Origin: Thalassia testudinum
Taxonomy: Eukaryota; Streptophyta; Magnoliopsida; Alismatales; Hydrocharitaceae
Direction: 5' to 3'
Assembly (NCBI GenBank): GCA_037157565.1
Contig: JAZHRO010000002.1
Coordinates: 76,558,001 to 76,622,000, forward strand
DNA length: 64,000 nucleotides
The notes under the pieces are model-generated. The model was not told the origin of the DNA. It searched no databases and saw only the letters and a list, made by a program, of their open reading frames with translations. The position numbers were made by a program, and so were the translations under genes. Shown here in pieces: positions 20,367 through 32,118 of the stretch. The first letter of the stretch is position 1. Each line of letters begins with the position of its first letter.

Positions 20367-20702
20367 TGTTGAAGCTACGGGTTACTACGCTATCGTATTT
20401 GGTTTTTAAAACCTGTCATTGTAGTTTGAAAATGAAGAACTCCTGTTCAACAAATAAAATTTATACCGAAATAGAAATCCCGGGTCGAACTCGGGGAGGC
20501 TACGTCGATCTAAATTCACAATTATATTTTTTTAGGGTTTTTGTTGAAAAGCGGAGTAATTACAATGAAGCAATATAAACAATCATAATAAGAGAGAGAG
20601 AGAAACATAAACTTAATATTTCAAAATGTTTATACAATTAAATTAGTGAGAAATTACACTAGAAAGTAAGAAAACTATTACACTAGAAAGCAGGAAAATT
20701 CT
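20367..20702 (-). repeat. Element F 3' LTR, left piece (U5 side)
   Basis: Starts TGTTGAAGC and matches the F 5' LTR at 54868. It stops at the LINE insertion. The U5 motif is at 20482-20499. The 11 bases AGGAAAATTCT at 20692-20702 are the left copy of the LINE target duplication. Confidence 0.85.
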
Positions 20703-20727
20703 TTTTTTTTTTGAGAAAGAAAGGAAT

Positions 20728-20747
20728 GCTATCGAATCACCGATAGC
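20728..20747. repeat. 3'-tail hairpin of LINE G
   Basis: GCTATCG-AATCAC-CGATAGC, a 7-bp perfect stem just ahead of the poly(A) tail. Such 3' stems are proposed recognition sites for LINE reverse transcriptase. Confidence 0.7.
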
Positions 20748-21053
20748 AAACCAGGAGAGCTATTATTGATAATAAAAAATATTTACAAGTTCGACTCCCA
20801 ATGCTGTATGAGACACCAGCAAAAATTTATAATATTTTCCACATACACTGGGGTCTCCTGAAAAACACGCTCATTTCTAGCCCTCCATACAGCCCATAAC
20901 ACAGCCACCATGTGTATATAAGGCTTATTCCCATCCACAAGGTAGCGCCACAAATTCCCCAAGTGGGTAAGGACTCGTTGCATACTCTCCTCCATACATA
21001 ATCAGTGATCGCACATGAAGAAAAGATATGAACGCTAGAATCATTATGCAGCC
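20748..21053 (-). pseudogene. LINE G ORF2 C-terminal end
   Basis: The minus-strand frame at 20783-20995 contains VLTHLGNLWRYLVDG and LWAVWRARNERVFQ, typical of the C-terminal tail following the zinc-binding domain in plant L1 ORF2. It continues the ORF2 segment at 28856-29123, from which D separates it. Confidence 0.75.
21049..21053. repeat. Target-site duplication of D, left copy
   Basis: CAGCC immediately before the LTR; identical CAGCC follows the other LTR at 28851-28855. Confidence 0.9.
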
Positions 21054-21458
21054 TGATTAGCCCATAGTTGTGGGCTATTTAAGTATTTAAGTGCCTACAC
21101 ATTAGGTTAATTCTAACATTTATTTCGTATAAATTAGGATGTAAATAGATTAATTCACAGTTTTAATCTAATTACATAATCCATACATTGTATTCATATC
21201 TTAAGTGCATTTAGAATTAGCTTAAAATAGCATTCATCTAATTAGATAACCAATTAGGTATATTGTTTTTATTAACATAGAAGTTGAGGGACTATACATA
21301 AATAACCCTAATATTTTAATAATATTTTCTTTATTCGTCTTCTTTCAGAACGGCTGGCTGCCGCTCCAACGCCCGCGTGATGCAGTGAAGGAGCCATTCA
21401 AGGGGGAGCAGATACGGTGGATCTGGTCGGCCGCTGATTTCAAATTTGTTCAGGCCAC

Positions 21459-21467
21459 TACAAAAGG
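21459..21467 (+). promoter_or_regulatory. Possible TATA-like box of D 5' LTR
   Basis: ACTACAAAAGGAGC resembles ACTATAAAAGGAGA in A, H and C LTRs; the same TACAAAAGG is at 27547-27555. Weak because the core T is changed to C. Confidence 0.35.
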
Positions 21468-21716
21468 AGCACAGAGGCAGCCGAGCTCAGAAGGCCTCCG
21501 CCACCGACCCACCACTGTGCAGAGAGAACCTCTCTCTTCCACTCCACACTACCGGCCTCTACCGTGGCGGCGAGTCTCCACCACCGTGGGCGTGTGGTGT
21601 GACAGGCCACACCGCCATCCGGAGCTCGTCCGCATTACCGTGAGCACATCAGCGTGCATCTCCCTCGCCGTCGTCGCAGACCACCACCACCTAGCTACTG
21701 ATCAGCCACCCTCTCA

Positions 21717-21760
21717 GTAACTTAAGACGTCTGGGAAATTTCCCAGACGTCTTAAGTTAC
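21717..21760. repeat. Perfect 44-bp palindrome in D LTR
   Basis: Left arm 21717-21738 starts GTAACTTAAGACGTCTGGG and is exactly complementary to right arm 21739-21760, with no spacer. The 3' LTR copy (27805-27848) has two single-base mismatches. It could fold as a 22-bp stem in RNA. Confidence 0.9.
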
Positions 21761-22764
21761 CCGCTCACCTCCACTTCCTCAGCCAGCACTCTCCAACTGG
21801 CCACCAGACCGCCTGCACCCTCCACCGCTCACCGGCTGCAGACCTGCACACGCCTGCAGATCAGCCCGCGCTCTCCTCTAACGCCTGCAGACCAGCCTGC
21901 AGCATCCTCCAACAGCCGCCTGCAGCTTCCACCGCACACGCCAACCGCCTGCAGCTTCCACCGCGCCAGCGCCCTCCGCAGACCCTCCGCCCACGCCAGC
22001 TTCCACCGCACACGCCAACCGCCTGCAGACCACCGTGCAAGCGCCCTCCTGCAGACCACCGCCCGCGCACAACCGCGCGCCCTCCGCAGACCCTCCGCGC
22101 GCCCACGCACAACCGCCTACAGACCGCCCAACCGACCACCGTGCACGCCAGCCGCACACGCCAGCCGCAGCAGTGCCCACGGCAGCGGCAGCAGCCACCC
22201 CCGCAGCAGCAGCAGGCGGCGGACTTCACGCCAACAGGCTGCGCAAGCTGCCGGCTGCAGCACCTCCGCCGGAGCTTGTCCGGCCACCTCCGACCGCCGC
22301 GTGACTCGCCGCCACCACCGATTCGAAGCCCTTGATCCAAGGGACCTCCTCCGAGCTTCCCGCGCCCGGCCATCAGCTCCTCGTCGCGCAAGACAACGGG
22401 GAAAAATTCCCCTATTTTGCTACAGTAAAACTTTAATTAAAATTTACATTTTCTGCCATTGCCACATTTTAATCATATTCTATTCACTCTGCATTGCGAA
22501 AAATATCCTGTAGTTTCTCATAATTGCCATTTCAGCATTGTTTCTTACTTAAACCTTAATCTAAAGGCAATCTTGGCTTGGTTCTTGTCCAAATTGACTC
22601 CGAACAAACATTTTTAAGTGGTGCGAATTTTAATACGTTATTGCCTCCCTGTGGATACGACCCGCTCCTCTGCGAGTGGTTATTTCTTATTAAAAATTGA
22701 TTAGTCGATTTTTCCACCACATTAAACTACAAACGACTTAAAAGCGAAAGATCGACCGGTCAAA

Positions 22765-22782
22765 TGGCGCCGTTGCCGGGGA
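22765..22782 (+). promoter_or_regulatory. Primer-binding site, tRNA-Asp type (D)
   Basis: TGGCGCCGTTGCCGGGGA, a perfect 18-base match to plant tRNA-Asp 3' end, two bases after the LTR. Confidence 0.93.
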
Positions 22783-24034
22783 GGCAACAGATGCAATAAT
22801 TTTGCCTAATTTTATTTTGATTATTTGTCAATTGCACAGAGATTTGACCATCTATTATTTTCTTTTCTGTGCGAGAAATTTTGTGCAAGAATCAGCCACT
22901 GTGAGAGGCGACCCTTGACGTCGCCAGACGAGAAGTGGACAAGCAATTTTGAAAGGAGGAGAAGGACGAGGACGCGACGGACACCATTGTATTTAATCGC
23001 TAATTTAATTAGAATAGAATTAAGATTGTAGACTTAATTTTTCATTACAGTTAGTTTGAAACCCTTGTTCTGGGGCAAATTTTGAGGGGTTTGTTCCCCG
23101 ATTTTGTTTTGGACCCGTGTTGGGTAATTTTTGGGAGCCTGTTCCCTTTTCTTTAGATTTAGGTTTATTTTTTTTATTATTATTATTTTTTATTTGCTTG
23201 TGCATAAGTAGTTCTAAAAAAAAAATAGAAAAAGAAAAAAATGAGCTGCCTGCTAGAAGCTGCCTGCCCTAGGACGAACCATTTAGGTCTGTATGAGCAG
23301 CCTCTAGATTTGCTTTTCTGCATTGCGTGCATTTTTGCATCGAAGATCGCTGGAGGCAAGGTACGCATTCTCTTACTTTGCATCCTATTTTTGATCACGC
23401 ATTGCATTTGGGATTTAATGCAAAGACCACCTAATCTGTACTGAATAAATCTAACAAGTGGTCACATTTTTTTTAGAAAAAGGACTAATTAAAGGAAGGA
23501 CATTTTAAAAACCAAGGATTTCATTTTCAAACTTGGCGTGCGATTCAAAGTTCAAAATCTTTTATGGTGTATGCACACTTATTTCACTTGCACCACGGCA
23601 CGCTTCTAGACACTCCTTAGGTTTGGAAATACTAGGACAAGAGCCCTCCTTTCATTGGATTCTGAAGTGTTCGGAACTTGAGATCAAAGGTTTTGTAAAT
23701 CCAAAGAGGGGGATACCCTATCACGGATTTTTGGGGGTAGTTGAGGAGCACCGCGAAAGCACAGCTTCAAAGGAAGGCTTAGGCCTACTTGCATCCCTCG
23801 ATCTTCCGTCTTTGGATTTACTTGACCATTTGAGATTTAGGGAAGAACACCTAAGCTCCAACTAGGTCTTTTTAGGCGAGCCGTAGGTCGACAATAGGCA
23901 CGTAAATTGATTGAACAAATTGTATTGTCACCTGCAATCTGACTTAAAATCAAAAGCCTAAATTGGGAAAGACATAAAAGGTCCTTTTTGAATTGTGTCT
24001 TGCTTGGGGAATTCTGATTGAAGTGTGAGTTAGA
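22783..24034 (+). other. 5' leader of element D
   Basis: 1.25 kb without a credible gene. T-rich, with an A/T homopolymer cluster near 23165-23245. I do not see the leader hairpin found in A, C, F and H. Confidence 0.55.
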
Positions 24035-26029
24035 ATGGACCACATTGATTTTCATCCTTTCACATCTTGCCCACACCCTCACCCCCACTCTGCATCCTTC
24101 GATCCCAGACGCCGAGATGGTCCATTCCTTGATGGACATAATGACAATCATTGGGATCCGTTTTACTCCTATTAGAGTATTGGCCTAGTTAAGCCCCAAA
24201 TTAGTGAGCAGAACTCAGGAGAGGGATTTGCTTTGCCCAATATCCCACATACCAAAGAAATACCCAACCCACCCTCCCTGAAAACTTATAATGGTTGGAC
24301 AAACACTCCTGGGTACTATAAGCCTGAGCCTGACTTCTCTTATGATAGAAATGACCTCTCCTCTTTGAAGATGGAAATACAGAAAATGCAAAATGAAGTG
24401 AGTGAATTGTTAGGAGAATCTTTGAGAGCAGGCCAACAAGAAAGAGATGAAATTAGCCACCCAATCTGCCCCATTGACAATGACGTACACCCCTCTACAA
24501 TAGATGCATCTCCCGTGGGAAAGCTACACTTTAAGTTGAAGGGAAATTCTGGGGAGAATAGCTACTTTTCGAGGATCGATTTTGAAACCTCCCCATTAGA
24601 TGACACTTCCTTGAGAGATCTACACTTTAGGTGGGAGGAAAATACACATGAAAGTAGCTATGCATTGGATGAAGAATGGTGGCAACCCGAGGAAGATGAT
24701 GATAAGGTTGAGTATCCACCTGATTTATATTGGAGTCAAAAGAAGGGAATGATGGTACCATTGGAAGACCTCGACCCAGATGATAGTATTTTCATGACAT
24801 TTGATGAAGTGGGTCAAAGTCAAGTTGTTAATCCTACCCTCCCTTCTGATCATGATATGGAACTCAAACCCACCCTTAGGGAACCTAACCCTAAAGAAAT
24901 TGACCTATCTGAGGAGTCTGATGTAACCAATGTAAATAATTTACCTCAGATAGAGCACCCTAGGGGATCTGCTGAGATATTAAATGATTCTAGACCTCGG
25001 GTACATGATGAATTGTGTGATGAGGAGGAAGATGAATTATATGAGGAACCTACATTCAAGATTTGGAGTGACACTAAGGGTGATTATGTATTATTTGAAG
25101 AGTTAGCCCCTGAGGATGTCATAAATTTGACCAAATTAGGTTTCCTTGGCACACCCATTGATGATATTTCTCCTCATGATAAAATGATGGAAAATTTGGA
25201 AGAAATTTCTAAGATTTATGTGGATTCACATATAGACTCCGGGGAAGATTTGAGTAAAGAACAAAAACCTGGGGATGACATTGATAGGATAATCCCTAGA
25301 TCTGTTGCTTCCAACCTGCCTTCATTCACTTCGAAGTCACCCTCTGATTCGCTTATATCTGAAAGCAAAATTGTGACTCCTGATGAAGAGCAGGAAGATC
25401 CACGTGATGGTGCAAGGAATGCTAGGGATGAAATTGAGGATTTAGAAAGAGTGTTTGGGATGGACACCAAGCTGATTAAACCCAACCTAGATCTTATGGC
25501 CATCCCACAACCTCGTAACTTGGACGCCCTAGACGATCCTTGCCTTAGAGAATTGCTCATTTTTGTTCTGACTAGGGGGCTTAACAGACCAATATTTTCT
25601 GTAATGGAGTATCGGGTATGGATTGATGATTTCTTTAGTCAGTCCATTACCCTGGGGGTTTATCTCTATACCATTCCTTCCCCATTCTTTTTGGAGGATC
25701 CTTGTCATCCTACCCCTACCCCTTTGGAGGTTATTTTAACTGTTTATCCTTTAGAACCTCTTCTGGTGACCTGGGAAGATTTCATTCCCATTTTAGTTGG
25801 GCGAGCATTTGCTATCGGGATTCATCATCAGCTCGCCAACATCCTAGGTTACCTATTTTCTAGGCCAACTTTGCTTTTCTCATTTTTAGGGCCTATTTCT
25901 GCAATTCTTGAACCTGATTTGCAGGTTCTTCGGCTATTCAGCCCAGCTTTGACCCAGGTAATATCCTTCTATGCAATGAGGACATTGCAGATTTTAGGCA
26001 TGGGGGGGTGTACTTGGGGATATACATAG
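24035..26029 (+). CDS. Element D unknown acidic protein, one in-frame amber
   Basis: ATG at 24035 opens 46 codons rich in H, P and D, meets TAG at 24173-24175, and continues in the same frame for 617 more codons to the stop ending 26029. No ATG lies near the start of the main open part, so the 24035 start is favoured. The body is very acidic, with a likely coiled coil (LKMEIQKMQNEVSELLGESL) and a two-copy motif: DLYWSQKKG...LEDLDPDD about residue 163 and FKIWSDTKG...FEELAPED about residue 274, counting from 24233. The C-terminal 150 residues are hydrophobic. No known domain is recognised. The frame runs through the internal polypurine module. It may be a gag-like or accessory protein; function unknown. 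Confidence 0.6.
25974..26010 (+). promoter_or_regulatory. D internal polypurine module
   Basis: Hairpin CAATG-AGGA-CATTG (25974-25987) then TAGGCATGGGGGGGTG (25995-26010). Same order and spacing as in B, C, F and H, although D has opposite orientation. It lies inside the last codons of the D frame. Confidence 0.65.
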
Positions 26030-27102
26030 CATAATTGCATACATTTGTACATATAAAAAAAAAAAAAAGTTTTGAGCTTAACTGGCTAAGTCCTGCATTC
26101 TTAAGCAAATTAGAACTCTAGCGTAGACTAAATTAATTCTAGGGTCAAACTTTAGAAGCTAAATAAGCTACTAGCTTTAGACCTTTAGGGTCCTTTGTGG
26201 ACTTAAAAACTTAAGTAGGAGTTAAGTTGCGGACCATTCTTCAAGAGGTTGAGGAAGGGAAGCTAGGGTTTGCGTTAAAAGGTGGGGTAGTACCTGGAGT
26301 CTTATTCTACCTTTTGGTTTACGGGTCCTTGTAACCCAAGCATCCAAATTTTTCACACTTGGTCTGGTAATTAACTTAATTTCTGAAAAGAGATTTGGTT
26401 CTCTTAGTTTTGGCTTAAGAGAGGCTTGAAAACACATTTTGATTGGAAGAGTTCCTGCCGCAGGAGAGGTCGAGTATATACTCACCTTGAGGATGCGATC
26501 ATAACATATTACCTCCTCGGCGCTTGTCTCTTAGGATATCCATCCTACTGGGGGCATGTAAGCGCATTGCGCGGTTCAGGTACCATGGGCAGCTTTATCT
26601 CGAAGTGCCGATTGCCATAGGCCTGAATTCGCTTAAGAAATCCATGGGCGATACTATCCCGAAGTGTCGATTGCCAGGAGTTCTTGGGGTCGTTATGGGC
26701 GGTGCTATCTCGAAGCATCGAAAGCCAGGCACCCTTCGAGGTATGGTAATGGGGACAATGAATTCGACACAGACCGTGTTGATAGCTGATCTGAGGTTAG
26801 ACTTAGAAGAATCAAACAAACAAAAAAAAAAAAAAGAGGGTGTATATATAAAAAAAATTTTCCTTTAACTCAAATAACTCGGACCAATGCACAAGCACGG
26901 ATGCTTTAATCTCAGGGATCAATAAACTTTAGGGTAGAGTCAGAAATCAGGAAAACTTGTGCTTGCAACTCGTCTTTAGCCGACCTAGTCTGTAACTTAG
27001 CAACTACTTAGGAACCTTGGGTTTAGAACCTGAACTTAATATGCTTCTGAAGGAAGACTAAGTGAGTTGACTAGTCTACTTAGAGTTCTAGGTTTCGCTT
27101 AA
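26030..27102 (+). other. D 3' non-coding domain
   Basis: 1.1 kb between polypurine modules. It contains three related hairpin units at 26583-26622, 26642-26677 and 26693-26729, each CATGGGC then TATC-TCGAAG-type stem then GCCA(g)G. These are collinear with B 4646-4792. A-rich runs lie near 26056 and 26820. No gene is seen. Confidence 0.65.
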
Positions 27103-27140
27103 TTTTGCTTGGGACTAGCAAAAACTAGGCATGGGGGTAT
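27103..27140 (+). promoter_or_regulatory. D 3' polypurine tract with hairpin
   Basis: TTTTGCT...AGCAAAA stem (27103-27123), then CTAGGCATGGGGGTAT ending one base before the 3' LTR at 27142. Confidence 0.75.
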
Positions 27141-27141
27141 T

Positions 27142-28850
27142 TGATTAGCCCATAGTTGTGGGCTATTTAAGTATTTAAGTGCCTACACATTAGGTTAATT
27201 CTAACATTTATTTAGTATAAATTAGGATGTAAATAGATTAATTCATAGTTTTAATCTAATTACATAATCCATACATTGTATTCATATCTTAAGTGCATTT
27301 AGAATTAGCTTAAAATAGCATTCATCTAATTAGATAACCAATTAGGTATATTGTTTTTATTAACATAGAAGTTGAGGGTCTATACATAAATAACCCTAAT
27401 ATTTTAATAATATTTTCTTTATTCGTCTTCTTTCAGAACGGCTGGCTGCCGCTCCAACGCCTGCGTGATGCAGTGAAGGAGCCATTCAAGGGGGAGCGGA
27501 TACGGTGGATCTGGTCGGCAGCTGATTTCAAATTTGTTCAGGACACTACAAAAGGAGCACGGAGGCAGCCGAGCTCAGAAGGCCTCCGCCACCGACCCAC
27601 CACTGTGCAGAGAGAACCTCTCTCTTCCACTCCACACTACCGGCCTCTACCGTGGCGGCGAGTCTCCACCACCGTGGGCGTGTGGTGTGACAGGCCACAC
27701 CACCATCCGGAGCTCGTCCGCATTACCGTGAGCACATCAGCGTGCATCTCCCTCGCCGTCGTCGCAGACCACCACCACCTAGCTACTGATCAGCCACCCT
27801 CTCAGTAACTTAAGACGTGTGGGAAATTTCCCAGACGTCTGAAGTTACCCGCTCACCTCCACTTCCTCAGCCTGCACTCTCCAACCGGCCACCAGACCGC
27901 CTGCACCCTCCACCGCTCACCGGCTGCAGACCTGCACACGCCTGCAGATCAGCCCGCGCTCTCCTCCAACTCCTGCAGACCAGCCTGCAGCATCCTCCAA
28001 CAGCCGCCTGCAGCTTCCACCGCACACGCCAACCGCCTGCAGCTTCCACCGCGCCAGCGCCCTCCGCAGACCCTCCGCCCACGCCAGCTTCCACCGCACA
28101 CGCCAACCGCCTGCAGACCACCGCGCAAGCGCCCTCCTGCAGACCACCGCCCGCGCACAACCGCGCGCCCTCCGCAGACCCTCCGCGCGCCCACGCACAA
28201 CCGCCTGCAGACCGCCCAACCGACCACCGCGCACGCCAGCCGCACACGCCAGCCGCAGCAGTGCCCACGGCAGCGGCAGCAGCCACCCCCGCAGCAGCAG
28301 CAGGCGGCGGACTTCACGCCAACAGGCTGCGCAAGCTGCCGGCTGCAGCACCTCCGCCGGAGCTCGTCCGGCCACCTCCGACCGCCGCGCGACTCGCCGC
28401 CACCACCGATTCGAAGCCCTTGATCCAAGGGACCTCCTCCGAGCTTCCCGCGCCCGGCCATCAGCTCCTCGTCGCGCAAGACAACGGGGAAAAATTCCCC
28501 TGTTTTGCTACAGTAAAACTTTAATTAAAATTTACATTTTCTGCCATTGCCACATTTTAATCATATTCTATTCACTCTGCATTGCGGAAAATATCCTGTA
28601 GTTTCTCATAATTGCCATTTCAGCATTGTTTCTTGCTTAAACCTTAATCTAAAGGCAATCTTGGCTTGGTTCTTGTCCAAATTGACTCCGAACAAACATT
28701 TTTAAGTGGCGCGAATTTTAATACGTTATTGCCTCCCTGTGGATACGACCTGCTCCTCTGCGAGTGGTTATTTCTTATTAAAAATTGATTAGTCGATTTT
28801 TCCACCACATTAAACTACAAACGACTTAAAAGCGAAAGATCGACCGGTCA
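27142..28850 (+). repeat. Element D 3' LTR (1709 bp)
   Basis: Same length as the 5' LTR with scattered substitutions, many at CpG or CHG sites. The palindrome (27805-27848) carries two mismatches. A 235-codon plus-strand frame at 27817-28524 is open only here; the homologous stretch in the 5' LTR has a stop, so it is not treated as a gene. Confidence 0.92.
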
Positions 28851-28855
28851 CAGCC

Positions 28856-31800
28856 CACATAAAAAACAAAACTAGGCGGGGGTCCCCATCCTTCTATGCC
28901 TCAGATCTCCAGTAATCAATCCATCCCTCCTGCAGAGCCATAAGAAAATTTGTAACTTTAGTGGTATTTTTAACTTCCATAGCTTTTTCCCCATTTCTTC
29001 ATCTTCCGCCATCCTGGAGGACATTATCAACCTGTCATAGGCAGCCGCAGTAGAAAAATTACCTTCCCATTTGTATGTATCATATTCCTGAGGCATGGGT
29101 TTGAAAGCCGCAAGCTCTTGCATGAGACGTTCAGTCTCTACACGAGATCTTGTTTCATGATTATTCCACCCCCATTATTTAACAACCACTGCTCCGAATC
29201 CACATCCCAATAATCGGCTACCACTGCATTTTTATTTGCAGCCAGAGCATAAGCAAGGGGGAACCTGTCTTTAAATGTTCCTCCATGTACCCAATTTTCC
29301 AGCCAAAACTTGAAGCTTTTTCCATCACCTAAAACTGATTTGAAAAAATTCCAATTATCTTTCAGGGCCCGCACCACAGAAGACCAAAAGGGGGACGGTT
29401 TACGTGGGTTAAGATGATTTATCTCATCATTGGTACTCCTATAACTGTCCTGGATAATTTCTGTCCAAATTTTTTTTCCCCCTGTAGCAATCGAACAACC
29501 CACTTCAATAGTAGCGCTTCATTAAATTCTTTGAGGGATCTAACACCCAGACCTCCCATCTGCTTAGGTTGGCAGACTGATTCCCACTTTAAGGGTTGAA
29601 AAAAGGCCCCTTGATGAGAGGCCCCTTTCCAAAAAAATCGTTTCCGCATCACCTCAGGCTTTTTCCAAATAGAATTCGGAGCTCTAAGGACAGAGAAAAA
29701 GAAGATGGGAATTGAAGTGATAACAGAATTCAGTAATATATACCTCCCCCCTTTTGATAAGTATCTACTGCTCCAGCCCTCCAATTTCATAGCTACCTTT
29801 TCAAAGAGGAAAGACCAATCTGCTTTCTTCATCTTAGAACATTTCAGAGGCAGCCCCAGATATTTAATCGGCAGTGGAACCACAGGTGTACCAAGAATGG
29901 TGGAGATCTCATTCTGTAACCCACTATTCATCCCAAAACAGACCAGGGAAGATTTACTACAATTCAATCTGAGACCAGAAACCTCTCCAAAAATTTTTAC
30001 CATATGTAACAGAGCCTGCGCTTCTCTCTTCCCCCCTTCCACAAAAAAAACAGTATCATCAGCATATTGAAGTACAGGGGCTAGAGCCCTATGATTAGAC
30101 AGTAAATTACCCCTTATAAAACCATCCGCTGCCAGTTTACAAGCAAATCTAGCCAAAGTATCCACCGCAAGGTTAAAAATCAGAAGGGCAATAGGGCAGC
30201 CTTACCTTACTCCACATTGGGGCTGAATCCAAGAGCGACACGGTTTACCATTTATCAATAGGGAAAAAGAGGCTGTCGTAATGCACCTCTTCACTCATTG
30301 AATCAGTAAAGGTGGAAATTTTCTCCTTCTAAGAATCTCCCACAAGTATGACCAGGAGATTGAATCATAGGCTTTGGAAAAATCAACTTTCCACAAGAAA
30401 GCCTTAGATTTTCTCCTATGCCAACCCATAACAATCTCCTGCGCAACAATGAATGACTCCTGTAAAGATCTCCTAGGAAGAAAATCTGACTGAACAGCCA
30501 TTATCAAGTCCTTTAAAACCTCCCGCAATCTATTAGCAATAATCTTACTAATAATAAGATAGATGGAATTAGATAGCGCAATGGGTCTGTAATCAGAAAA
30601 ACTTTCCGCACAAGATTTCTTAGGCAGCAGAAACAGATAAGATTTGTTCAGCCTCTCAAATCCTGAGTTGCCCAATTTAAACTTGTGAATAACCTTTAAC
30701 ACATCCTCCTTAACCACATTCCATAGCTCTCTATAGAAAAACACCTGAAATCCATCCGGACCAGGAGCACCTTCATTATTTAATTCTTTAATAGCTTTTA
30801 GCACTTCTTGTTCAGAAATATGGGACACAAGCATGTCTCTTTGTTCATTATTTACACAAGGGAAATCCATTGCCGCCAGCCTCCAAGAACCTCTGGGAGC
30901 AGCCTTGGACATTTCTTTAAAAAATTTACTTGCTTCAGATCTGATCTCCTTAATAGAGGTAATAATTCTTTCTTCAACTTTAATAGAAGAGATAAGGTTG
31001 AATCTCCATCTAGCACTGGCCGCAAGATGGAAAAATTTTGTATTCGCATCACCCTCTTTAAGCCATAGTTGTCTGGATTTTTCACGCCAATCCATTTCTG
31101 TTTTCAGATCTTCATCCCCCACAACTGATTGTATCTGCTGCCTCAGCTGCTGCTCCTGTTGGTTCAAAGCCAGCCTACACTCTTTCAGATCCAAATCCTT
31201 GATGACTGTCAAGGCTTCCCTCCTCTTCTGGTCTCTAATCAGATTCACAGCCTGTCCATATTCCTTCAACATTTCACGCAGACCAGCCAGTTTTGAAGCA
31301 AACTGCTGTGTGGCAGTGCCTTGAACAACCTTGCTTTGCCACCACTGAGAAACCATTTGCATGAATCCATCTTCCCTAAGCCATGATCTCCTGAGTTTGA
31401 AGTAAGATCCCGTGTCTGCATTCACTCCACTGTCCCAAACCAAAGGTGTGTGATCAGAGAATGGCCTATCAAGGCTCAACACAGCTGATAGTTGATATCT
31501 CTCTAACAAACTAGGACTGCCAAAGAATCTGTCCAATTTGGAAAGCTGCCCACTGCCATTCCGCCAAGTATACTCCACACCACTGATGGGGTATTCAATC
31601 AAGCCCATGTTCTGCACAGCCAATTGGAAGCCAGCTGTAGAACTATCCACTCTCCCATCCGGGTTATCATCAGCAGAAAGATAGCAATTGAAATCACCCC
31701 CTAACAACCATGGGGTCTCTTGCACTCTTTGTTGCATTGCATAGAGTTCCTCCCACAAGCCAACTCTATCTGTTGCCACACAAGGACCATATATGCAAGA

Positions 31801-32118
31801 AATAAACCATTCCATATCTCCTTGAGGAGATTGACATTTACAAGAAATTAAAAACCTATCACGAATAATTTCAGTTACTGACATGGAAGATTTTCTCCAC
31901 CAAAAAGCCAGTCATCCAGACCGACCAGTAGCACCCTTAGCTGCAATATCATTACGACCCAGTTGCTTAAAACATTCCCATTCTTGACCATTTTCCCTCT
32001 CCAAGTGAGTCTCTTGTATAAGAGCACAGTCTATCTCCCACTCAGAGAGATATCTACACAATGAAGCCCTTCTCTGTTTGTTGCGTAGCCCACGCACATT
32101 CCAAGACAAAACTCTCAT
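28856..32118 (-). pseudogene. LINE G ORF2: endonuclease and reverse transcriptase, main part
   Basis: ATG at 32116-32118 overlaps the ORF1 stop (ATGA). Domain order is APE endonuclease (MRVLSWNVRGLRN, LIQETHLE, GGDFNCYLS, SDHTPLV), then RT (EGAPGPDGF, YRPIALSN, YADD at 30055-30066) and zinc-binding tail (IPLKLQIFLWLCRRDG). Defects are TGA at 31912-31914, TGA 30295-30297, TAA 30202-30204, frameshifts near 29450 and 29130, and TAG 28872-28874, after which D interrupts. The first two stops look like TGG-to-TGA changes. In live relatives this protein nicks DNA and copies LINE RNA at the nick. Confidence 0.9.

Larger units (their letters stand above)
21054..22762 (+). repeat. Element D 5' LTR (1709 bp)
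   Basis: TGATTAGCCC...GACCGGTCA. It begins with hairpin TAGCCCA-TAGTTG-TGGGCTA (21058-21077). It contains a perfect 44-bp palindrome (21717-21760), a GC-rich block with CCTGCAGACC/CGCCTGCAGCTTCCACCG repeats (about 21780-22390) and a U5 motif at 22644-22663. A TATA-like TACAAAAGG at 21459-21467 aligns with the TATAAAAGGAG box of the other families. Long open frames on both strands in the GC block reflect base composition. Confidence 0.92.
21054..28850 (+). mobile_element. Element D: complete non-autonomous LTR retrotransposon
   Basis: Two LTRs of exactly 1709 bp (21054-22762 and 27142-28850), a perfect tRNA-Asp primer site, one long acidic frame, two polypurine modules and a perfect 5-bp target duplication. 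No pol domain is present. By eye the LTRs differ at about 25 positions with no indel noticed, so insertion is relatively recent. It lies in the zinc-binding region of LINE G's ORF2. Confidence 0.93.

Noticed and set aside
22765..22782. Possible tRNA-Asp gene (also 1471, 8609, 13280, 51426, 54847, 63060)
   Set aside because: Only the 3' 17-18 bases match; no D, anticodon or T arms. Each lies 2-3 bases from an LTR, so they are primer-binding sites.
27817..28524. 235-codon plus-strand frame, with long minus-strand frames over the same GC-rich LTR
   Set aside because: Open on several frames of both strands, P/A/R-rich from base composition, and broken in the other LTR copy.
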